From Iamia sp035765045 (GTDB taxonomy: Bacteria > Actinomycetota > Acidimicrobiia > Acidimicrobiales > Iamiaceae): 38,531 bases of DNA. The position numbers were made by a program, and so were the translations under genes. The first letter of the stretch is position 1. Every line of letters starts with the position of its first letter. Where the stretch lies: positions 1 to 38,531 of the forward strand of contig DASTYI010000145.1 of assembly GCA_035765045.1 (NCBI GenBank), written 5' to 3'. The notes below the pieces were generated by a model. It did not search any database. It had not been told where the DNA came from and saw nothing but the letters and a program-made list of their open reading frames with translations. Positions 32,914-38,531 of this stretch are shown here, piece by piece.

Positions 32914-33418
32914 CGGCGGCCTCCTCCCCCCAGCTGCTGCCGAGCCGGTCCCGCAGCGCCGACAGGGCCCGCGACAGGTGGGTCTTCACCGTGTTCGACG
33001 AGACCCCGAGGACGGCGGCCACCTCGGCCTCGGGCAGCCCCACCAGGTAGCGCAGGGCGATCACCTCGCGCTGGCGGCGGGGCAGCCGACCGAGGGCGAG
33101 CGCCAGGGCCATGCGCTCGGCCGAGGCGTCGGTGCCGTCGCCCACCGTCTCGGCCGCCCGCTGGAGGAGCAGGATCCGCTCCCGCCGGCTCCGGCTCCGC
33201 ACCACGTCGAGGGCGAGGTTGGTCGCCACCCGCGAGACCCAGGCGTCCCGGTGGGGCAGGTCCCGCACCGTCGACCAGCGGACCAGGGCCCGGGCGAAGG
33301 CCTCGGCGGCGATGTCGTCGGCCTCGGCCCCGTCGCCCACGATCCGCCGGGCGGCGCGCCGCACCCGGGGCAGCGTGGCCCGGAACCACAGGTCGAAGTC
33401 CTGGTCGACGGGGTGCAC
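32903..33418 (-). CDS. ECF/SigE-family RNA polymerase sigma factor
   Basis: A 171-residue sigma-70-family factor with region 2 (about 8-78: D-L-W-F-R-A-T-L-P-R-V-R-R-A, A-D-D-I-A-A-E-A-F, W-V-S-R-V-A-T-N-L-A-L-D) and region 4 (about 105-160: L-P-R-R-Q-R-E-V-I-A-L-R-Y, then the helix-turn-helix E-A-E-V-A-A-V-L-G-V-S-S-N-T-V-K-T-H). Regions 1 and 3 are absent, as in ECF factors. First gene of a three-gene operon with a one-TM protein and a secreted propeller protein, suggesting control of envelope or carbohydrate functions. GTG 33418 has no clear Shine-Dalgarno. Confidence 0.88.
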   Translation of the reverse strand: MHPVDQDFDLWFRATLPRVRRAARRIVGDGAEADDIAAEAFARALVRWSTVRDLPHRDAWVSRVATNLALDVVRSRSRRERILLLQRAAETVGDGTDASAERMALALALGRLPRRQREVIALRYLVGLPEAEVAAVLGVSSNTVKTHLSRALSALRDRLGSSWGEEAAGAH

Positions 33419-33462
33419 CGCAGGGTGAACGTCTCAGGGGGCCCGGACGGGTGACACCCGGA

Positions 33463-36400
33463 TCAGACGTTCCGGCGGTAGCGGCCCCCGACGTCGAAGA
33501 GGGTGTGGGTGATCTCGCCCAGCGAGCACGAGCGCACCGCGTCCATCAGCACGGCGAAGAGGTTGTCACCGGCCAGGGCGGCATCGCGGAGGCGGGACAG
33601 CGCCGCCTCCCGCTCGTCGGCGTGGGCCGACCGGAAGGCCTCCAGGCGGTCGAGCTGCGACCGCTTCTCCTCCTCGGTCGAGCGCTGGAGCTCCAAAGTG
33701 GCCAGTGCATTCCCCTCCTCGGCCTGGCCCTCGGGCGGCAGGAAGGTGTTGACCCCGATCAGCGGGAGCGAGCCGTCGTGCTTGCGGGTCTCGTACAGCA
33801 TCGACTCGTCCTGGATCCGGCCCCGCTGGTAGCCGGTCTCCATGGCGCCGAGCACGCCGCCCCGCTCGGCGATCCGGTCGAACTCGGCCAGCACCGCCTC
33901 CTCGACCAGGTCGGTCAGCTCCTCGACGATGAACGAACCCTGGTTGGGGTTCTCGTTCATGGCCAGGCCCCACTCCTCGTTGATCACCAGCTGGATGGCC
34001 AGGGCCCGGCGCACCGACTCGGCGGTGGGCGTGGTGACGGCCTCGTCGTAGGCGTTGGTGTGGAGGCTGTTGCAGTTGTCGTAGATGGCGATCAGCGCCT
34101 GGAGCGTGGTGCGGATGTCGTTGAAGGCCATCTCCTGGGCGTGGAGCGACCGACCCGAGGTCTGCACGTGGTACTTGAGCTTCTGGCTCCGCTCGTTGGC
34201 GCCGTAGCGGTCGCGCATGGCGATGGCCCAGATGCGGCGGGCGACCCGGCCGATCACCGTGTACTCGGGGTCCATCCCGTTGCTGAAGAAGAACGAGAGG
34301 TTGGGGGCGAAGTCGTCGATGTCCATGCCCCGGGCCAGGTAGGCCTCGACGTAGGTGAGCCCGTTGGCGAGGGTGAAGGCCAGCTGGCTGATGGGGTTCG
34401 CGCCCGCCTCGGCGATGTGGTAGCCGGAGATCGAGACGCTGTAGAAGTTCCGGACCTGGTGCTCGACGAACCACTCCTGGACGTCGGCCATCATCCCGAG
34501 GGCGAACTCGGTCGAGAAGATGCAGGTGTTCTGGCCCTGGTCCTCCTTGAGGATGTCGGCCTGGACGGTGCCCCGGACGTTCCTCAGGACGTAGGCCCGC
34601 ACCTCCTCGGGGTCCTCGTCCGGGTGGGCCTCGATGCGCTGGTCGATCGCCGTGTTGAGGAACATGGCCAGGATCGTCGGCGCCGGGCCGTTGATCGTCA
34701 TCGACACGCTGGTGCTCGGGTCGCACAGGTCGAACCCGTCGAAGAGCACCTTCATGTCGTCGAGGGTGGCGATGCTCACGCCCGAGTTGCCGACCTTGCC
34801 GTAGATGTCGGGGCGCAGGTCGGGGTCGAAGCCGTAGAGCGTGACCGAGTCGAACGCCGTCGACAACCGGGTGGCGGGCTGGTCCTGGCTCAGCAGGTGG
34901 AAGCGGCGGTTGGTGCGGAAGGCGTCGCCCTCGCCGGCGAACATCCGGGCCGGGCGCTCGCCGTCGCGCTTGAAGGGGAAGACGCCGGCCGTGAACGGGA
35001 ACCGGCCGGGCAGGTTCTCGCCGCGGAGGAAGCGGAGCAGCTCGCCGTCGTCGGTGGTGCGGGGCAGGGCGACCCGGGGGACCTTGGTGCCGCTCAACGA
35101 CTCCTTGGTCAGCTGCGTGGTGATGGCGCGGTCGCGGATCGTGACCGTGTGCTCGTCGCCGGTGTAGGCCTCGACCGTCGCCGGCCAGTCGGCCAGCAGG
35201 CGCTTCGACTCGGCGTCGAGCCGGTCGTCGGCCGCCTGCTCCAACGCCGGCAGCCCGGCCGCCTCCTCGTCGCCCCCGGCCTGGCGGACCAGGGCCCGGG
35301 TCGTGCGGACGGCCTGGCGCTCGCGGGCCACGGCGGCCTGCTCGGCGGTGCGGGCGTGGTGGCCCCGCACGATCTCGCTCACCTCGGCCAGGTACCGGAC
35401 CTTGGCCGGCGGGACGATGGCGGTGTCGGCCGAGCTGACCTTGGTGGCGACCGTGGGCAGCGCCCGGTGCTCGGCACCGGTGAGCCCGTGCTCGCCCAGG
35501 CGGCGGACCAGCTCCTGGTAGAGGGCGGTGACGCCGTCGTCGTTGAAGCGGCTGGCGACGGTGCCGAAGACGGGCATGTCGTCGGGCTTCGACCCGAACG
35601 ACTCGGTGTTGCGGACCATCTGGCGACCGACGTCGCGGAGGGCGTCCTCGCCGCCGCGGCGGTCGAACTTGTTGATGGCGACGACGTCGGCGAAGTCGAG
35701 CATGTCGATCTTCTCGAGCTGGCTGGCGGCCCCGAACTCGGGGGTCATCACGTAGAGGGCGAGGTCGCAGTGGTCGACGATGGCGGCGTCGCCCTGGCCG
35801 ATGCCCGGCGTCTCGACGATCACCACGTCGGCGCCCCACGCCTTGGCGGCGACGACGATGTCGTCGAGCCCCTCGGGCACCACGGCCCCCGCGGTGCGGG
35901 TGGCGAGGCTCCGGAAGTGGACCGTCGCCGGGTCGATGGCGTTCATGCGGATGCGATCGCCGAGGAGGGCGCCGCCGCCCTTGCGCCGGGTCGGGTCGAT
36001 GGCGATCACGGCGATGCGGAGCTTGTCCTCGTGGTCGAGGCGGAAGCGCCGGACCAGCTCGTCGGTGAGGCTCGACTTGCCCGACCCGCCGGTGCCGGTG
36101 ATGCCGAGCACGGGGACCGAGCGGGTGGCGGCGGTGGCGCGCAGCTCGCCCCGGAGGGCGTCGGGGAGCGTGCCCCCCTCGATGCAGGTGATCACCCGGG
36201 CCAGGGCGGCGCCGTCGCCGGCGAGGAGGGCGTCGAGGTCGGCGGGCACCTGGGCGGCCAGGTCGACGTCGGCCTCGCGGATCAGGTGGTTGATCATCGC
36301 CGGGAGGCCCATCGCCTGGCCGTCGTGGGGCGAGAAGATCCGGCTGATCCCGTAGGCCTGGAGCTCGGCGATCTCGTCGGCCGTGATCGTGCCGCCGCCC

Positions 36401-36699
36401 CCGCCGAAGACCTTGACGTGCCCGGCGCCCCGCTCGTGGAGCAGGTCGTGCAGGTACTTGAAGTACTCGACGTGGCCCCCCTGGTAGGAGCTGACGGCGA
36501 CGCCCTGGACGTCCTCCTGGACCGCGGCGGTGACCACCTCGTCGACCGAGCGGTTGTGGCCGAGGTGGATCACCTCGGCCCCCTGGCTCTGGAGGATCCG
36601 CCGCATGATGTTGATCGAGGCGTCGTGGCCGTCGAACAGGCTGGCGGCGGTGACGAACCGCACCGGGTGGATCGGCCGATGGAGGTCGGGAGCGCTCAC
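33463..36699 (-). CDS. icmF: Fused isobutyryl-CoA mutase IcmF (B12-dependent acyl-CoA mutase with G-protein chaperone)
   Basis: A 1078-residue single-chain acyl-CoA mutase. Order: N-terminal B12-binding domain (about 12-145) with D-G-H-D-A-S-I-N (23-30, cobalt-ligand His 25) and G-G-G-G; a MeaB-like GTPase (about 190-420) with Walker A G-I-T-G-T-G-G-S-G-K-S-S-L, E-T-P-G-I-G-Q-G-D and N-K-F-D; a linker; and a TIM-barrel mutase domain (about 530-1078). This order defines IcmF rather than separate methylmalonyl-CoA mutase subunits. It interconverts isobutyryl- and n-butyryl-CoA, sometimes other branched acyl-CoAs, in fatty and branched-chain acid metabolism. The start GTG lies 7 nt after a -10 element, so the message is probably leaderless. 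Confidence 0.93.
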   Translation of the reverse strand: MSAPDLHRPIHPVRFVTAASLFDGHDASINIMRRILQSQGAEVIHLGHNRSVDEVVTAAVQEDVQGVAVSSYQGGHVEYFKYLHDLLHERGAGHVKVFGGGGGTITADEIAELQAYGISRIFSPHDGQAMGLPAMINHLIREADVDLAAQVPADLDALLAGDGAALARVITCIEGGTLPDALRGELRATAATRSVPVLGITGTGGSGKSSLTDELVRRFRLDHEDKLRIAVIAIDPTRRKGGGALLGDRIRMNAIDPATVHFRSLATRTAGAVVPEGLDDIVVAAKAWGADVVIVETPGIGQGDAAIVDHCDLALYVMTPEFGAASQLEKIDMLDFADVVAINKFDRRGGEDALRDVGRQMVRNTESFGSKPDDMPVFGTVASRFNDDGVTALYQELVRRLGEHGLTGAEHRALPTVATKVSSADTAIVPPAKVRYLAEVSEIVRGHHARTAEQAAVARERQAVRTTRALVRQAGGDEEAAGLPALEQAADDRLDAESKRLLADWPATVEAYTGDEHTVTIRDRAITTQLTKESLSGTKVPRVALPRTTDDGELLRFLRGENLPGRFPFTAGVFPFKRDGERPARMFAGEGDAFRTNRRFHLLSQDQPATRLSTAFDSVTLYGFDPDLRPDIYGKVGNSGVSIATLDDMKVLFDGFDLCDPSTSVSMTINGPAPTILAMFLNTAIDQRIEAHPDEDPEEVRAYVLRNVRGTVQADILKEDQGQNTCIFSTEFALGMMADVQEWFVEHQVRNFYSVSISGYHIAEAGANPISQLAFTLANGLTYVEAYLARGMDIDDFAPNLSFFFSNGMDPEYTVIGRVARRIWAIAMRDRYGANERSQKLKYHVQTSGRSLHAQEMAFNDIRTTLQALIAIYDNCNSLHTNAYDEAVTTPTAESVRRALAIQLVINEEWGLAMNENPNQGSFIVEELTDLVEEAVLAEFDRIAERGGVLGAMETGYQRGRIQDESMLYETRKHDGSLPLIGVNTFLPPEGQAEEGNALATLELQRSTEEEKRSQLDRLEAFRSAHADEREAALSRLRDAALAGDNLFAVLMDAVRSCSLGEITHTLFDVGGRYRRNV

Positions 36700-36706
36700 C
36701 CCTGAA

Positions 36707-36736
36707 AGATTAGTTGGACGTCCAACGATCTGTCGA
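36707..36736 (-). promoter_or_regulatory. Putative leaderless promoter of icmF
   Basis: On the minus strand TCGACA (36736-36731), an 18-nt spacer and TAATCT (36712-36707), then 7 nt to the GTG at 36699. The hexamers differ from consensus at few positions. The spacer is filled by the palindrome 36713-36726. Confidence 0.6.
36713..36726. promoter_or_regulatory. 14-bp perfect palindrome in the icmF promoter spacer
   Basis: GTTGGAC-GTCCAAC is perfectly symmetric and directly abuts the -10 hexamer of the icmF promoter. This is where a dimeric repressor of acyl-CoA metabolism would act. I cannot name the regulator. Confidence 0.6.
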
Positions 36737-36798
36737 GGCTGGGGGTCTGGCCTGCCGGCCCGGCCTCACGGCGGCGGTGGGCCGGCCGATGGGTCGGG

Positions 36799-36993
36799 GT
36801 GGATGCCATCCCCACCACCCCGCTGATCACGGCCGGCCTGCTGCGGGCGTTCCTCACCGACTCGGTGCCGGACGAGACCGCCATCGTGGTCGAGCGCCCC
36901 ACCGCCGACGGCGTGAGCACCGAGCCGGTCACCGCCGTCGCCTTCGCCATGCGCGGCGAGGGCGCCTTCACCCTCGTCCTCCGCTCGACCTGA
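36799..36993 (+). CDS. Small hypothetical protein, 64 residues
   Basis: A 64-residue frame starting at GTG. It has the pattern I-T-A-G-L-L-R-A-F-L, then x-V-P-D-E-T-A-I-V-V-E, and ends in F-T-L-V-L-R-S-T. This helix-then-strand layout recalls small uncharacterised actinobacterial proteins of the 'ELRxALxxLPDDxxVVV' kind, but I cannot assign a family. Codon use is normal for the window. It lies 99 nt from divergent icmF and is convergent with the DUF222 gene (16 nt between stops). No good Shine-Dalgarno. It could be a spurious frame. Confidence 0.5.
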   Translation: MDAIPTTPLITAGLLRAFLTDSVPDETAIVVERPTADGVSTEPVTAVAFAMRGEGAFTLVLRST

Positions 36994-37009
36994 CCCGGGG
37001 CGCGCCGGT

Positions 37010-38188
37010 TCAGGCGGCGTGGGTGAGGATCTCGGTGCGTGGGGGTGGGGTTGTTCGTCGTCTGCCGTCGGGTGTGGTGACGGTGACGCTCGCATCGGGT
37101 CTCATTTCGATGGCCCACCCGGGTCGGTGGATGACGCCGTGGTGCCAGCGGCACAGGAGGACGAGGTTGGTCTCGGTCGTGTGGCCGCCGTCGATCCAGT
37201 GGTGGATGTGGTGGGCGTCGGTGCGGTGGACGGTGCGGTCGCAGCCAGGGAACCGGCATCCGTGGTCGCGGAGGGCGAGGACGGTGAACAGGGCCGCTGA
37301 GACGGTGCGGGTGGCCCGCCCGTAGTCGAGCACCGATCCGTCGCTGCGGGTGATGACCCGGTGGACGTTCGCATCACAGGCGAGCCGCCGTGCATCGGCG
37401 GCGGTGATCGGTGTCCCGTCGTCGAACGATCCCTGGCCGCGCCCGTCGGTGAGGGCGTCGAGGCCGATGGTGACGTTGAGGTGCGGCCGATGCCGACCGC
37501 CGACCTTGTCGCTCTGGTGGTCGAGGTAGTGCGTCGCCACCTCCGCCAGAGCATCATGCCGACGCTGCGGCAGGCTGCGATCGTCGTCATCGGCCTTCGT
37601 CCCCATCGCCAGGCGCAAGGCGGCCTCCACGGCGTGGTACGCCTCGGGCTCCAAGTTCGCATCCAGACGCCCACCCGACAGTGTCGGTGACAGGTGGGCG
37701 GAGCGATCGGGGTCGGGTTCGCCTGGGTCGTCGTCGAGCAGCTCGCGTGCGTGGGCCGCCCAGGCCTTCATCGCCGTCACCGCGGCGCCGACCTCCACCC
37801 GCGCGAGCACCGGGACGAGGTCGTCCTCGTGGGACGCGAACACCCCCACGGTCCGGTCGTTCAGGTTCGCCACCACCGCGGCCACGTGCCCGCCCGACAC
37901 GGTGCCGGACAGCCACGCCTCCCGCAGGACCGGCAGACGCCGGAGCCGCCGTGCCGTCTTGGCCAGACGGGCGGCGTCGGCGGCGGTCATCGGCCCCCGG
38001 ACCCGCAACCACGCCGCCAGTGACGCGCACCCCTCCGCGGTGTCCCACTCGCTGGTGTCATCGAACGCGCAGACCGCAACGACGATCTTCGCCTCCAACC
38101 GATCCCGCAGCGCCAACACCGCGGCGAGCCCGTCCGCGTCGACGGGCACGTCCAGTGCCTCGACTGCGGTGGCGAGCTCGTCGATCAT
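37010..38188 (-). CDS. DUF222 / HNH endonuclease domain protein
   Basis: A 392-residue protein with an N-terminal DUF222 helical region (about 5-270) and a C-terminal HNH nuclease motif (about 308-345): C-R-F-P-G-C, then D-A-H-H-I-H-H-W, N-L-V-L-L-C-R-W-H-H. The paired Cys and His residues for zinc and the catalytic H-H are present. The family, including mycobacterial 13E12-type proteins, is multi-copy and repeat-associated in actinobacteria, with uncertain function (mobile-element or DNA-processing nuclease). ATG 38188 has AGGAGA 7 nt upstream. Base composition is slightly less extreme than the neighbours (more GAT/GCA-type codons), hinting at mobility. Confidence 0.9.
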   Translation of the reverse strand: MIDELATAVEALDVPVDADGLAAVLALRDRLEAKIVVAVCAFDDTSEWDTAEGCASLAAWLRVRGPMTAADAARLAKTARRLRRLPVLREAWLSGTVSGGHVAAVVANLNDRTVGVFASHEDDLVPVLARVEVGAAVTAMKAWAAHARELLDDDPGEPDPDRSAHLSPTLSGGRLDANLEPEAYHAVEAALRLAMGTKADDDDRSLPQRRHDALAEVATHYLDHQSDKVGGRHRPHLNVTIGLDALTDGRGQGSFDDGTPITAADARRLACDANVHRVITRSDGSVLDYGRATRTVSAALFTVLALRDHGCRFPGCDRTVHRTDAHHIHHWIDGGHTTETNLVLLCRWHHGVIHRPGWAIEMRPDASVTVTTPDGRRRTTPPPRTEILTHAA

Positions 38189-38302
38189 GACCCGTCTCCT
38201 ACCCACTAAACGGGAACCCCATGCCTCTAAATCCCCGAAATCCTGAGAGATCCCGCCTCACCGCCGCCCTCCCGGCCCCCGACCCCGCCTCCCGCCGACC
38301 AC

Positions 38303-38337
38303 CGACCGCCGACCGCCGACCGGCGACCGGCGACCGG
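38303..38337 (+). repeat. Heptanucleotide tandem repeat (CGACCGC/G)x5
   Basis: Five consecutive 7-bp units: CGACCGC twice, then CGACCGG three times. It lies about 115 nt upstream of the DUF222 gene, in non-coding DNA. Confidence 0.8.
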
Positions 38338-38438
38338 CGCGGCCCGCCGAGGCGACCCCCGCCCCGCCACCCCGCCGAACCCCCGCCACAACCGCACCCC
38401 ACCACCGCCATCCCTACGACCGACCCACCCCGGACCCA

Positions 38439-38525
38439 AGCCGATCGCCCGCGCCCACCCGCACCGCCGCCGCCCCAGCGTCGGTCGACCACGCCAATCC
38501 CCTGCGAGCCGATCGCCCGCGCCCA
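38439..38525 (+). repeat. 19-bp direct repeat pair, 68 nt apart
   Basis: AGCCGATCGCCCGCGCCCA occurs at 38439-38457 and again, identically, at 38507-38525, both within the C-rich non-coding stretch. More copies may lie beyond the window edge. Confidence 0.75.
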
Positions 38526-38531
38526 GCCGTC

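Larger units (their letters stand above)
38189..38531. other. C-rich non-coding stretch at the window edge
   Basis: 343 nt upstream of the DUF222 gene with no convincing gene on either strand: open frames there encode low-complexity Arg/Gly/Pro strings. The plus strand is strongly C-rich and G-poor. It holds a 7-bp tandem repeat (38303-38337) and a 19-bp direct repeat (38439-38457, 38507-38525). The promoter for the DUF222 gene should lie near 38195-38235, but I could not define it. Confidence 0.6.

Noticed and set aside
33448..33460. CGGGTG-A-CACCCG hairpin just after the icmF stop as a terminator
   Set aside because: A 6-bp stem with a 1-nt loop cannot form well and no T-tract follows; such short symmetric motifs are expected by chance at this GC content.
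38199..38492. Minus-strand open frames in the terminal C-rich stretch
   Set aside because: Pure Gly/Arg/Val low-complexity translation, no Shine-Dalgarno, frames overlap each other, and short repeats run through them.

Overview
The window comes from a very GC-rich actinobacterium. Codons end almost always in G or C, GTG starts are common, and three F420-type oxidoreductases are present. A DUF222/HNH gene, an LAXTG-type surface protein and an AddAB-like nuclease pair fit the same picture. An Acidimicrobiia (Iamia-like) source is my best inference, not something the sequence proves. The window is densely coding, with no rRNA, tRNA, CRISPR array or recognisable insertion sequence.

Layout. 1-6169: an AddB-like/AddA-like helicase-nuclease pair, the first cut by the window edge, separated by an array of REP-like palindromic arms. 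6158-8053: a leucine-biosynthesis unit consisting of a putative promoter, a 12-codon Leu-rich leader peptide, a terminator-like hairpin and leuA. 8063-13325 (minus strand): a PAS/GGDEF-like protein, a fatty acid hydroxylase with its TetR regulator and an operator-promoter overlap, a PPOX/F420 enzyme, and a secreted protein with three SdrD-B-like repeats and an LARTG sorting signal. 13405-25233: a cell-envelope glycoconjugate cluster with two translationally coupled membrane glycosyltransferase-like proteins (the second a GT39 + DUF2298 'YYY' fusion), an Agl23-like membrane protein, a GT4-methyltransferase fusion, a GT2, and a UDP-galactopyranose-mutase-like flavoprotein. 25314-27244: two luciferase-like F420 oxidoreductases separated by a perfect 37-nt palindrome. 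27241-29988: phosphoenolpyruvate carboxylase. 30027-33418: an ECF sigma factor, a one-TM protein and a secreted double beta-propeller protein in one tight operon. 33463-36699: fused acyl-CoA mutase IcmF behind a leaderless promoter with a palindromic operator in its spacer. 36799-38188: a small hypothetical gene and a DUF222/HNH protein. 38189-38531 is C-rich non-coding DNA with short repeats.

How the genes work together. The 12-kb envelope block looks like a polyprenol-linked sugar pathway: the GT2, GT4 and flavoprotein on the cytosolic side and three large multi-pass proteins on the membrane side. It includes the YYY and Agl23 families, which I know mainly from Archaea and Chloroflexi. This block is the best candidate for an undescribed system here. 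Regulation is also visible: leucine attenuation, and palindromes placed over the -10 region or spacer of leaderless promoters for tetR and icmF.
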